Source: Oligoflexales bacterium
GTDB taxonomy: Bacteria; Myxococcota_A; UBA9042; DTJE01
Length of the DNA stretch: 41,331 nucleotides
Reading direction: 5' to 3'
Assembly: GCA_012840965.1 (NCBI GenBank)
Contig: DUVQ01000169.1
Span: 1 to 41,331 of the forward strand
Shown here: piece after piece, positions 33,345 to 41,331 of the stretch
How positions within the stretch are numbered: the stretch's first letter is position 1
Layout: every line of letters begins with the position of its first letter
Notes under the pieces: model-generated
Seen by the model: the letters and a program-made list of their open reading frames with translations, nothing else
What the model was told of the DNA's origin: nothing
Databases searched by the model: none
Translations under genes and position numbers: made by a program

Positions 33345-33617
33345 ATGAGCGCAGCCAGATTCGACCGCAGTTCTGACAAGAAAAAACGCCGTGGACCACC
33401 AAGGCGGAAAGTTTGTCCCTTCTGCGCTGACAAAAACGCAAAGATTGACTATAAAAATCCCGCGGCGCTTAAGCGCTTGGTTACGGAACGTGGCAAAATC
33501 GTGCCGCGCCGTATTTCTGGGGTTTGTGCAAAGCATCAGCGGCAAGTTGCCTTGGCCATTAAGCGCGCAAGACACATTGCATTGATGCCATACGCGGCTA
33601 CTGGAGCTGCCGCCTAG
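33345..33617 (+). CDS. rpsR: 30S ribosomal protein S18, cysteine-containing
   Basis: The 90-residue protein has the S18 core ([49 protein letters not shown]). C24/C27 (CPFC) and the Cys in GVCAKHQ are the zinc ligands of the C+ type of S18. It follows rpsF by two nt with GAGGAGG as ribosome site. No ssb gene lies between rpsF and rpsR. Confidence 0.97.
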   Translation: MSAARFDRSSDKKKRRGPPRRKVCPFCADKNAKIDYKNPAALKRLVTERGKIVPRRISGVCAKHQRQVALAIKRARHIALMPYAATGAAA

Positions 33618-33638
33618 GCCAACAAAGGAGGATCGAAA

Positions 33639-34082
33639 ATGAAAATCATCCTGACGCAAGATGTGGAAGGTGTTGGTAAGGCTGGTCAGATATTGGAAGT
33701 AGCTGATGGATACGGACGCAACTACTTGATTCCTAAGGGAATGGCTATGGCCGCGACTTCTCGCTCCATCGCTCAGGTAGAGCACCGCAAGCGCATAGTG
33801 GCTGACCGCATTGCCAAAGAGTTGAAAACTGCCGAGGCAATCAAGGCGAAATTGGAAAGCCTGTCTTGTAAAGTCGCCCGTGAAGCTGGCGAAGAAGACA
33901 AGTTGTTTGGCTCTGTTTCCGCCCGTGATATTGCTGACGCGCTGGCAGATGAAGGTGTCCAGATTGACCACCGCCAGATTCAGCTAAAGACCCCGATTAG
34001 GGCACTGGGTTCCTATGATGTTTTGGTTAAGCTGGCTACCGACGTTGTTGCCAATGTCAAGGTTTGGGTAGTGGCCAAGTGA
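33639..34082 (+). CDS. rplI: 50S ribosomal protein L9
   Basis: The 147-residue L9 has the N-terminal rRNA-binding signature with VGKAGQILEVADGYGRNYL and IPKG, then the long connecting helix and the C-terminal domain. AAAGGAGG precedes ATG 33639. Its stop overlaps the rsmE GTG start. Confidence 0.97.
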   Translation: MKIILTQDVEGVGKAGQILEVADGYGRNYLIPKGMAMAATSRSIAQVEHRKRIVADRIAKELKTAEAIKAKLESLSCKVAREAGEEDKLFGSVSARDIADALADEGVQIDHRQIQLKTPIRALGSYDVLVKLATDVVANVKVWVVAK

Positions 34083-34840
34083 CGTTCCCGCGAGTCCTCG
34101 TGCCTGACTTGGGTGTCTTGCCCAATGCTAGGCTGATTCCCACCGAATCCACCCTTTGGTATCTTCGCCATGTGCTTCGCTTGGGGGCTGGTGCGTCTGT
34201 ACTGGTGGTCGATGGGGCTGGCCAACCGTGGACTGCAAAATTGGTTGAGGGTGCGGCAGGCTTGGAGTTTTTGATTCTGGAGCCAAATCCATCGGCCAGA
34301 GTTGTGATTTCGCAGCTGCAAATCGAGCTGATCATCGCCTTACTCAAGGGTGACAAGACTGAAATCGCCATCCAAAAGGCAACCGAATTGGGTGTAAGCG
34401 CGATTCGGGTTGTTATGTGTGAACGCTCGATTCCGAGGATTAAACCTGCTGAAATTACAAAGAAACTGGACAGATTCGCAAAGGTTGCCATGGAGGCTAC
34501 TAGGCAGTGTGGGCAGGCCACCCAGCCTGAAATTTCGCTGGACCTGAGTCTCGAAGAAGCGATTTCCAAAGTAAACTCAGCTCTTCCAAGGTTTGTCCTG
34601 GATGAGCGCGGTGGAGCACACTCCTTGGCCTGCCAGCTTGCCAACTTGGAAAAGCCAGTTAAAGGCGTTGTTTTGGCTGTTGGCCCTGAAGGCGCACATT
34701 CCGACAGGGAGCGCCTGCTTTTGGAAAAAATGGGCTTTCAGCCAGCTGGATTGGGTCCAAGGGTGCTAAAAGCTGAAACAGCTGGTATAGTTGCGGTCGC
34801 CATTAGTCAAACCATTATTGGTGATATGGGGACCATCTGA
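34079..34840 (+). CDS. rsmE: 16S rRNA m3U1498 methyltransferase RsmE
   Basis: This 253-residue SPOUT methyltransferase has the N-terminal PUA-like domain (LRHVLRLGAG) and the C-terminal knot: KATELGVSAI, EATRQCGQ, VLAVGPEGAHSDRE and LGPRVLKAETAG. GTG 34079 overlaps the rplI stop by three bases (GTGA). A TTG at 34064 is in frame but lies deeper in rplI. Stop overlaps the next start (TGATG). Confidence 0.94.
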   Translation: MTFPRVLVPDLGVLPNARLIPTESTLWYLRHVLRLGAGASVLVVDGAGQPWTAKLVEGAAGLEFLILEPNPSARVVISQLQIELIIALLKGDKTEIAIQKATELGVSAIRVVMCERSIPRIKPAEITKKLDRFAKVAMEATRQCGQATQPEISLDLSLEEAISKVNSALPRFVLDERGGAHSLACQLANLEKPVKGVVLAVGPEGAHSDRERLLLEKMGFQPAGLGPRVLKAETAGIVAVAISQTIIGDMGTI

Positions 34841-35532
34841 TGGGTAGTCCAAAACTGTTCGCAAAAGCTGGGTCATGGTCAGGTCGGATGATAGCTGGGT
34901 TGCTGGATCTGATTGTGCCGGCCGGATTGACAGTTGGTTTAGCCTTGCTGACTGACCAGTTTGGTGAGCTTGGGCCAAGATATTGGAATTATTTCGATTA
35001 TTTCGTTGATATCATAAACACTCATGTCCAAACAATTGGAAAACTTGGGCTTTATTTCGCTGCCTTTTATGTGATTTGGGAGACCATATTTGTTGCTGCT
35101 ATTGGCAATACCCCAGTCGCTATTTTCTTTGGATATCGCGTAGTTAGCGGTAAGGGTAAGCGGATTGGCGTCCTTAGAGCCTTTTTTAGGGCGGTATTTA
35201 GCCTAATCTTCGCTGGTTTTTTCCTGATAGGTCCTCTTTGGGGGCTTGTAAGTCCACGGCGCAGGATGCTCCATGATACAATCAGCGGCTGCCACGTAGT
35301 GGTAGGTGCCCCCAAAGCTGCGGCGTCCAGCACGCCCGCTAGGGAACGCTTGGGACCGTTTGCAGCCGGTCCAAAGCTGCCAGGATTTGGGATATCTGGC
35401 GAGCTTGGTGGAGACGACGCAGCAGACGAGTCCGAATTGACTGTTCGCGATGCTGCATACGTAGCGGAAGATGAATTGACGGTTCGCGATGCTGCGTACG
35501 TAGCGGAAGATGAATTAACGGTTCGCGATTAA
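34840..35532 (+). CDS. RDD-family membrane protein with TVRD tandem repeats
   Basis: This 230-residue protein has an RDD-type membrane domain (residues 1-155): GRMIAGLLDLIVP in the first helix, GNTPVAIFFGYRVV in the middle and RRRMLHDTISG at the end of the last helix. The C-terminal tail, from about 160, is Ala/Gly/Pro-rich and ends in three copies of a 13-residue unit ELTVRDAAYVAED, the last one cut after TVRD. Each copy contains T-V-R-D, matching the pTxxD recognition form of FHA domains. The start overlaps the rsmE stop by one base. The family's transport role is poorly defined. Confidence 0.85.
   Translation: MGSPKLFAKAGSWSGRMIAGLLDLIVPAGLTVGLALLTDQFGELGPRYWNYFDYFVDIINTHVQTIGKLGLYFAAFYVIWETIFVAAIGNTPVAIFFGYRVVSGKGKRIGVLRAFFRAVFSLIFAGFFLIGPLWGLVSPRRRMLHDTISGCHVVVGAPKAAASSTPARERLGPFAAGPKLPGFGISGELGGDDAADESELTVRDAAYVAEDELTVRDAAYVAEDELTVRD
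35434..35532 (+). repeat. 39-bp coding tandem repeat at the end of the RDD gene
   Basis: Two full 39-bp units (35434-35472, 35473-35511) and a 21-nt partial unit ending in the stop codon encode ELTVRDAAYVAED. Units differ by only a few bases, suggesting recent duplication. Confidence 0.92.
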
Positions 35533-35560
35533 GGCGGGATATTTTGGAAGGAGAGCAGTG

Positions 35561-36295
35561 ATGCTAAATAACTTTCGTTGGCTGGCCAGCAGTGCTTTCA
35601 TTGGGCTTTTCTTCATTTCGGCCGTAGCCTTTGCAGCCCCAGGCGACGTTATTACAACGCCTACTGGTGCCAAAATGGTCAAGTACCGCGGTTCGATCAT
35701 TGATGAGGCTGGTAAGCCTGTCAGCGGTATATATCCAATGACATTCAAGCTTTATTCGGGAGTTAGGTCGAAAAAACCTGTGTGGTCCGACTCACTTTGG
35801 GTGGCTGTGGATAAGGGCAGCTTCGTGCTGACCCTAGGTGATGATAAGCCTCTGCCTAAGTCCGATCTGTCAACGCTTGTATTGGCAGTGGAGATCCGTG
35901 GCGCAGGTGAAATTGTGCGGGAGCCCTTTGTATTGGACCCAACACCAACAGCTGTTGTGGCTAAACCTGCAGCCGGCAAAGATCCGGCCGGTGCCAGCGT
36001 GAGATATGCCGACACTGCAGGATATGCAGTGGAGGCGGATCATGCCAAGAATGCTGACCGCATTGGAAATATGACCTTGGAAGAGGTCTCTAGGCGAATC
36101 GCCACCGAGGCTGGTGCTGGTGGTGGTAAGTCCAAGGTGGGCGCATCAAAAAAGGCGGGAGCAAGCGTTGGAGGGCCAGGTGGTACTACGGCCTATGAAG
36201 ACTCTTGTCCCAAAGGCTGGGTCGTTACAGGCATCCGCGGTATGCATGGAAACGTGATCGACTCAATTCAATTAGTATGTTCACCAATCGAGTAG
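35561..36295 (+). CDS. secreted protein of unknown function with C-terminal CPxGWVVTGI motif
   Basis: About 244 residues from ATG 35561 (a GTG lies one codon upstream), preceded by AAGGAG. A signal peptide ends near AVAFAAPG. Residues 40-120 form a beta-sandwich-like domain (YRGSIIDEAGKPVSGIYPMTFKLY), as in repeats found on secreted bacterial proteins. After a Gly/Lys/Ala linker the C-terminus carries SCPKGWVVTGIRG...DSIQLVC, where the two Cys could form a disulphide. I do not recognise the function. It lies between the RDD gene and aspS on the same strand. Confidence 0.75.
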   Translation: MLNNFRWLASSAFIGLFFISAVAFAAPGDVITTPTGAKMVKYRGSIIDEAGKPVSGIYPMTFKLYSGVRSKKPVWSDSLWVAVDKGSFVLTLGDDKPLPKSDLSTLVLAVEIRGAGEIVREPFVLDPTPTAVVAKPAAGKDPAGASVRYADTAGYAVEADHAKNADRIGNMTLEEVSRRIATEAGAGGGKSKVGASKKAGASVGGPGGTTAYEDSCPKGWVVTGIRGMHGNVIDSIQLVCSPIE

Positions 36296-36331
36296 GTAAA
36301 TCTCAATTAATAAACAGATTAAGAGGTAGTT

Positions 36332-38101
36332 ATGTCCAGGGATAGACGGACTCACACGTGTGGCGCTTTGCGGGCAGCCAACATCGGACAAGAGGTGGTA
36401 CTTTTGGGATGGGCGGCCAATGTACGTGACCATGGCGGCTGCGTTTTTATAAACCTTCGTGATCGTTATGGTATCACCCAGATCAAAGCCGACCAAGCCG
36501 ATTCGGCCAAGCTGTATCAAGCGGCCGCCTTGATCAAACCAGAGTCTGTCATCAAAGTCGTCGGTGTTGTTATTGACCGAGGGACCAATCGCAATCCCAA
36601 TATGCCAACTGGCGAGGTCGAGGTAGAACTGAAGGAAATTGAGGTGTTAAACCCATCAAAGCCAGTGCCTTTTCCAATCGCCAATGAAATCGACGCTAAT
36701 GAAGTCACTCGTTTGACCTATCGTTATCTGGATCTGCGTCGGCCGGCCTTGATGCGCAATCTGGTGCTGCGTGCCCAGATTGTCAGGCAAGTCCGCAAGT
36801 ATTTGGATTCCCAGGATTTTGTTGAGGTTGAAACCCCGATTTTGACCAAAAGCACGCCTGAAGGCGCACGAGATTATCTGGTGCCATCACGAGTTCACCC
36901 AGGTGAGTTTTACGCACTTCCGCAATCACCACAGACGTTTAAGCAGATTTTAATGGTCGCTGGTTTGGATCGTTATTACCAAATAGCACGTTGCTTCAGG
37001 GACGAGGACCTAAGGGCGGACCGCCAGCCTGAGTTTAGCCAGATAGATATTGAAGTCTCTTTTGCGACTCCCGAGTTGATGTATGAGATCGTCGAGGGCA
37101 TGCTGGCAAGCGTTTGGAAAGATGTGTTTGACATCGATATTCCAACACCTTTCCCAAGGATTCCTTATGGTGAGGCGATGGAAAAGTATGGCTCAGATAA
37201 GCCAGACCTGCGCTTTGATCTGCCTTTGGCTACCATCACCGAGGTGGTTGCAAAGTCTGGATTCAAGGTCTTTAGCGATGTCGCAGAGGCTGGTGGTGTT
37301 GTAACTGCCATGCGAGTCCCAAACGCTGAAAGCTGGTCTCGTAAGGACCTAGATGGGCTCACCAAGGTTGCCACTGAAAACGGCGCTAAAGGCTTGGCTT
37401 GGTTCAAGATTGGGGCGGATGACTGGACAGGCTCGGCTGCCAAGTTTCTCGACGAGGGCGTTCGCCAGGCCATGATGGACGCACTGTCGGCTGAAGTGGG
37501 CGACCTGATCTTGGTGGTTGCTGACGCTGCCGGCCCCGCCAGACAGGCATTGGGTGCGATACGTTTAAAAGTTGGGGATCGCCTTGGCTTGCGTCCCTAT
37601 GACAAATGGTCATTCCTGTGGGTTACCGATTTTCCGATGTTTGAGTGGGATGCCGCAGCCAACCGTGCAACAGCAGTCCACCATCCATTTACAAGCCCGG
37701 TTTTGCAGGATCTTGACAAGCTTGAATCCGCGCCGCTGCAGTGTCGGGCAAGGGCCTACGATGTTGTGCTTAACGGCACCGAGCTTGGTGGTGGCTCCAT
37801 CAGAATCCACAATCGCGAGACTCAACAGCGCGTGTTCAAGGCTTTGGGGCTTTCCGAAGAGTCTGCCAGGGCTAAATTTGGCTTCTTGCTTGACGCGTTT
37901 GAGTACGGGGCTCCACCTCATGGTGGCGTTGCGCTTGGCTTGGATCGCATGGTCATGTTGATTACTGGTGCCAGCTCGATTCGAGATGTGATTGCCTTCC
38001 CAAAAACTACGGCGGCGTCTTGTTTGATGACTGAGGCCCCATCCCAGGCAGACCCGGCTCAATTGGCGGAGTTGCATCTGGCGGTTACCAAGTCATCATA
38101 A
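36332..38101 (+). CDS. aspS: aspartyl-tRNA synthetase, bacterial type
   Basis: This 589-residue class II enzyme has an N-terminal OB-fold anticodon-binding domain (GWAANVRDHGGCVFINLRD). The catalytic domain carries motif 1 near RRPALMRNL, motif 2 RDEDLRADRQPEF and motif 3 GVALGLDRMVML. A GAD insertion at about 290-410 marks the bacterial type. AGAGG precedes the ATG. Whether it discriminates tRNA-Asp from tRNA-Asn was not determined. Confidence 0.97.
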   Translation: MSRDRRTHTCGALRAANIGQEVVLLGWAANVRDHGGCVFINLRDRYGITQIKADQADSAKLYQAAALIKPESVIKVVGVVIDRGTNRNPNMPTGEVEVELKEIEVLNPSKPVPFPIANEIDANEVTRLTYRYLDLRRPALMRNLVLRAQIVRQVRKYLDSQDFVEVETPILTKSTPEGARDYLVPSRVHPGEFYALPQSPQTFKQILMVAGLDRYYQIARCFRDEDLRADRQPEFSQIDIEVSFATPELMYEIVEGMLASVWKDVFDIDIPTPFPRIPYGEAMEKYGSDKPDLRFDLPLATITEVVAKSGFKVFSDVAEAGGVVTAMRVPNAESWSRKDLDGLTKVATENGAKGLAWFKIGADDWTGSAAKFLDEGVRQAMMDALSAEVGDLILVVADAAGPARQALGAIRLKVGDRLGLRPYDKWSFLWVTDFPMFEWDAAANRATAVHHPFTSPVLQDLDKLESAPLQCRARAYDVVLNGTELGGGSIRIHNRETQQRVFKALGLSEESARAKFGFLLDAFEYGAPPHGGVALGLDRMVMLITGASSIRDVIAFPKTTAASCLMTEAPSQADPAQLAELHLAVTKSS

Positions 38102-38115
38102 AGTCGGTTTTGTTC

Positions 38116-40560
38116 TCAGCCACTGTAAAGCTTTAAAGTCGATAACCACTGATTCCAATTGACAGCTATCGAGATAGCAAGCCACAACAGTAGCGCAAGT
38201 CCGGCTGACAAAATGTCCGGCTTGAAAACATGTCTTGTTGGTGGTGGTTCCAAGCCTTTTTTTGAGACCGCAAAATCAAAGATAAGCAAACTGATTATCA
38301 ATAACACCGCGATTAATGAGATAAATGCCCAGATTTTGCTTGGCCTAAATTGGTACTCGATAGTGTGAGTGCCTTGTGGCACATAAACTGCTCTGAAAAT
38401 GTGATTGGCCTTTAAAATTTCGGTTTTGTTACCATCGACAGTCGCCTGCCATCCAGGGTATTCGCGGTCTGACAGAACAACAAAGCCGTCAGACATCATT
38501 AAGGCCTTTAACACCACGTGATCATGTTCATATTTGTCTATTGTGACTGTGGATGGCGGTGAATTTGGGTTTTGCCGTGGCAAAGATTGGGTGGGTTGCT
38601 TTGATAAAAAGACCTTTGATGCCAGGTCAGAACTGGCTAAAAGCTTGGAAACTCGCTGCTTTGGATCGGTTTCCACCTCGAAGCTATGGACTGCATAAGC
38701 TCGTGGCAACGCGCTTTTGTCTTCCCAGACCGAGATTGGCCCATCCAATACTTGGCGAAATTGTGGACCTTTTGGGGCAACAGCTGTCACCAGCCATCTG
38801 GCGCCAAAAAGGCCAAAAGAGGCGTTGTTGTCATAGTAAATAGGCTGATAAACATTTAAAAATTCGCGGGATCTCAAGGGAACAATGCCATCAACAGAGT
38901 GCAAGTCATAAAGCATTGCCTGGTTGTAAATCAAAGACTCCATGGCACCTTGATATTGGGTCTTATCAAGGAGCCAGCCCTTTGCCAGATATTTTGTGGG
39001 GACTTTTCTAAAGGCTACCCGTTCGATCCGCTGCTCGATTGTTGGATGGTCTTGATCTGGCGGTTTTTGGGCGTCTCTGGCGGCTAAAATCGCCTTAACT
39101 GTATTGGGGGTGTCCCAGTAGCTTGGATCAATGGTCGGGACCTGGCGATGGCCAAAGTCGGCAAGTGGCAAAATGGTGGCGATTGCGAGCAATAAAAAGC
39201 TGGTGCGAGGCTTTGATAGTAATGCTGCGGCTATCAGTACGCCCAAGGCCACGGCCGCAATCACAAGATCTCTGATTAGTTCTTGTTTTAAAGGTCCTTT
39301 GATGTCATTTCGATATGTAAGTGCCAGGACTAGCAGTGTTGGGATGACCACTGCTAGTGTTGTTAAGATGATGTCTAATGGCTTGATTCGCTTACTTAAA
39401 ACCGCTTCGACGCCACCGGCTGCCGCAAAGGATGCAAAAAAGGCTATCTGCAGGTTGAAGCGATCTGGAAAACGCAGGCTGTTGATGATTGGAAGGCGAT
39501 AAATCTCTTTGATTCCAAGGGTTAGTGGGCCTAGTGCTATCAACACGAATAGCGCGGTAAAAATGACCCAAGGGGATTTTTGGCGCAGAGACAAAAGGCC
39601 AAGGATTACCACTGCAATTCCCATGTAAATATCAAGCATTGGCCTTGATTGGCCACCTGGATTTAGCCAGGCTGTGTCCATTCCCGCGGAACCAAAGGCT
39701 GATGGAACGACTGCTGCAACAATGGATTGCAAGGTGATGTGCTGTCCCATCTGGTCCGCGACTGTTAGTCCTTCGGCGCGGACTGAATCCTTTGCTAGTT
39801 CCATTGCTGGAATTAGATGGACTATGTACATGGCTGCTCCCAAAAGGATGGCGGCCACAAAAAATGCGGCTAACTTTGGGATCTGTTTGGAGGGAAAGAT
39901 GGCTATTCTTGCAATTCCATAGATTGCCAGCGCCATCCCTCCCTGTATTGTTGTCTGAGGATGGCCGGCCAAGGCCATCAGACCTAGGGAAAGGGCTGTT
40001 AAGGCCAAATACTTCACACGTCTGGTTTGGACCATCTTTTCAAAGGTGGCGAAGGCCGCTGCTGTAAGTGCTGCAGCTTGGACGATGTTGATGTGCATGT
40101 GGTGGACAGCCAAGAATCCGGTAAGTCCGAAAACGGCGCCTCCAATGAAAGCGGCAGGGCGACTTAGGTGATTTGTCAGGAAATAAAAGGTGCAAACAGC
40201 GGCCACGGCCAGGTGCCCAACAAATAAAATCCCATATGCATACCATGCTGGAAGCAGGGCAAAGAGCCAGTTTGGAGGGTAAAGTGGCCCGACTTGGCCT
40301 TCAGCAAACAGGGGAAAGCCGGTGTAAATTCCTGGGGCCCAAAGGGGAAACTGACCTTTTGCCCAGGCCTGACCAAAGAAGTGGCGCAGTGGGACGTGGA
40401 ATTCAGTGATGTCATTGAAAAACATGCTCTGGCCAAGGATTATTGGCAGGTGTACAACTGCGACTAGTAAGGCTAATGAAATGTCCCAGGGCAGGTTATG
40501 TCTAGTGTGTTGGTCTGGCAAAGTTAAAAGCGCCCTTAATACAGGCGGCAAGTGTAGCAT
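38116..40560 (-). CDS. YfhO-like multi-pass membrane protein
   Basis: This 814-residue protein has 12 or more membrane helices in its first ~450 residues, a ~250-residue outside domain, then two terminal helices. The N-terminal DITEFHVPLRHFFGQAWAKGQFPLW with TGFPLF and GPLYPPNWL is typical of YfhO/GT-C-like proteins, where acidic residues of the first outside loop are catalytic. The later domain has PRAYAVHSFE, LSDREYPGWQATVDG and YRAV-like strands found in YfhO proteins. It may glycosylate a cell-envelope polymer using a lipid-linked sugar. It converges on aspS with only 14 nt between them. Confidence 0.87.
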   Translation of the reverse strand: MLHLPPVLRALLTLPDQHTRHNLPWDISLALLVAVVHLPIILGQSMFFNDITEFHVPLRHFFGQAWAKGQFPLWAPGIYTGFPLFAEGQVGPLYPPNWLFALLPAWYAYGILFVGHLAVAAVCTFYFLTNHLSRPAAFIGGAVFGLTGFLAVHHMHINIVQAAALTAAAFATFEKMVQTRRVKYLALTALSLGLMALAGHPQTTIQGGMALAIYGIARIAIFPSKQIPKLAAFFVAAILLGAAMYIVHLIPAMELAKDSVRAEGLTVADQMGQHITLQSIVAAVVPSAFGSAGMDTAWLNPGGQSRPMLDIYMGIAVVILGLLSLRQKSPWVIFTALFVLIALGPLTLGIKEIYRLPIINSLRFPDRFNLQIAFFASFAAAGGVEAVLSKRIKPLDIILTTLAVVIPTLLVLALTYRNDIKGPLKQELIRDLVIAAVALGVLIAAALLSKPRTSFLLLAIATILPLADFGHRQVPTIDPSYWDTPNTVKAILAARDAQKPPDQDHPTIEQRIERVAFRKVPTKYLAKGWLLDKTQYQGAMESLIYNQAMLYDLHSVDGIVPLRSREFLNVYQPIYYDNNASFGLFGARWLVTAVAPKGPQFRQVLDGPISVWEDKSALPRAYAVHSFEVETDPKQRVSKLLASSDLASKVFLSKQPTQSLPRQNPNSPPSTVTIDKYEHDHVVLKALMMSDGFVVLSDREYPGWQATVDGNKTEILKANHIFRAVYVPQGTHTIEYQFRPSKIWAFISLIAVLLIISLLIFDFAVSKKGLEPPPTRHVFKPDILSAGLALLLWLAISIAVNWNQWLSTLKLYSG

Positions 40561-40648
40561 TCACAAGCGCAAGGGGTAAAGTTGGGCATCGCAGAATTGA
40601 CACGCGGGGCCCATGCCTCTATTCTTGTTGCGATTTTGGAGGCTTTAT

Positions 40649-41125
40649 ATGTATATCCGAAAATTATTTCCGCTCTTGATGCTGACGCTGGTTGCCTGTG
40701 GTCCCAAATATATTCCTAATACTGAGGTGCCGGATAATCCAAAGAATCGTGAAATTGTTGAGTTGGTGGAGCGTTATCGCCAAGCTGTTGAAGAGCGTAA
40801 CATTAATGCTCTAAAGGAAATGATCTCCAGGAGTTATTTTTCCAACGCTGGGACTACCTCGGATGATGAAGACGATTATGCTGCAGAGTTGGTTGAGCAG
40901 ACGATTTTGCCGTTTTTGAAGCAAAACATTAAGAAAGTTCAGTATGGCATATTTGTGAAACGTGTGCGTTTTGAGAGTCCTACGAGGGCTGTGGCTGAAT
41001 TTGAGCACTCGTTTCGATATTTGTACGTTGTTGATGGGAAGGATCGTTGGCAGCAACGAATCGACTTTAACCGCCTGGAATTCGCGCTAGAAGACGATGT
41101 TTGGCGCATTACCGGCGGGTTGTAG
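40649..41125 (+). CDS. small NTF2-like lipoprotein
   Basis: The 158-residue protein starts at ATG 40649 after GGAGG; an in-frame start at 40613 would add 12 residues before the signal peptide. A lipobox (LVAC) near residue 17 makes it a lipoprotein. The mature part begins with a long helix (REIVELVERYRQAVEERNINALKEMIS), followed by acidic residues and curved beta strands, the layout of SnoaL/NTF2-like or DUF4440 folds. No catalytic residues can be assigned. Confidence 0.8.
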   Translation: MYIRKLFPLLMLTLVACGPKYIPNTEVPDNPKNREIVELVERYRQAVEERNINALKEMISRSYFSNAGTTSDDEDDYAAELVEQTILPFLKQNIKKVQYGIFVKRVRFESPTRAVAEFEHSFRYLYVVDGKDRWQQRIDFNRLEFALEDDVWRITGGL

Positions 41126-41154
41126 TAGCCGCCGGATGTCCCCGGCCCTGTCCC

Positions 41155-41281
41155 TGCTACAGATCGTGCTAACTTGTCTGTTTTGGCTCCCGATTGTTCA
41201 ATCTTTTTTGGCGTTTGATCTCTTCGTTACAGTTTTAAAACATGTCCGGGGGCATCCTTCCGGGAGCCAGCTCGCCGTGCC
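41155..41281 (-). repeat. ~127-bp dispersed repeat, right copy (inverted)
   Basis: The reverse complement matches 1255-1380 throughout, with a 42-nt core differing at one base. Near its 3' end is G-rich sequence as in the left copy. It lies in the gene-free tail of the window after the NTF2-like lipoprotein. The two copies are 40 kb apart in opposite orientation. Confidence 0.8.
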
Positions 41282-41331
41282 ATCCCAACGGTCACTTTAG
41301 CAACGCCCGAGCCGGCGCATGGTCGCAAAAG

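Overview
The window looks like bacterial chromosome from a Gram-negative, probably deltaproteobacterial or Myxococcota-like organism. This is inferred from gene content, not a phylogeny. The clues are many lipoproteins with lipobox cysteines, a LolA carrier, an OmcA/MtrC-type decaheme cytochrome, a sigma-54 response regulator, a eukaryote-like Ser/Thr kinase and secreted low-complexity acidic proteins. No phage, transposase, CRISPR array or plasmid functions were seen.

Layout. 1-1109 (-): lipoprotein with Ig-like repeats, running off the left edge. 1495-1567 (+): tRNA-Phe. 1594-2985 (-): NtrC/PilR-type regulator. 3229-5856 (+): decaheme c-type cytochrome lipoprotein with a collagen-like stalk. 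5960-7936 (+): acidic lipoprotein and a 49-residue membrane protein. 8031-21086 (-): a 13-kb accessory block. 21233-22414 (+): Ser/Thr kinase, divergent from that block. 22693-27068: an MBOAT acyltransferase with two SGNH-fold proteins. 27348-38101 (+): housekeeping run with a flavodoxin-like protein, lolA, rimO, gph, ispE, rplY, pth, rpsF, rpsR, rplI, rsmE, an RDD protein, a secreted protein and aspS. 38116-40560 (-): YfhO-like membrane protein. 40649-41125 (+): small lipoprotein.

The accessory block is the most interesting part. On the minus strand, in transcription order, it has a decayed paralogue (B), an intact paralogue (A) of a B12-binding/radical-SAM-like plus cysteine-rich protein, a NifH-like reductase, two nitrogenase component-1-like subunits, a protein with two complete radical SAM domains, and a CDF metal transporter. 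From NifH-like to CDF the genes are 1-6 nt apart. The cysteine layout resembles the simple [4Fe-4S] arrangement of dark-operative protochlorophyllide reductase more than nitrogenase with its P-cluster and FeMo-co. No nitrogen-fixation maturation gene is present. I infer an uncharacterised nitrogenase-like reductive or radical pathway; the substrate cannot be read from the sequence. A small alpha/beta module seems to be shared by the component-1 subunit, the double radical SAM protein and paralogues A/B.

Three kinds of repeats are superimposed on the genes: a ~127-bp element present as one inverted copy near each end of the window, a G-rich GGGACA-type simple repeat at several sites including one in frame inside the double radical SAM gene, and coding tandem repeats in the cytochrome and the RDD protein.
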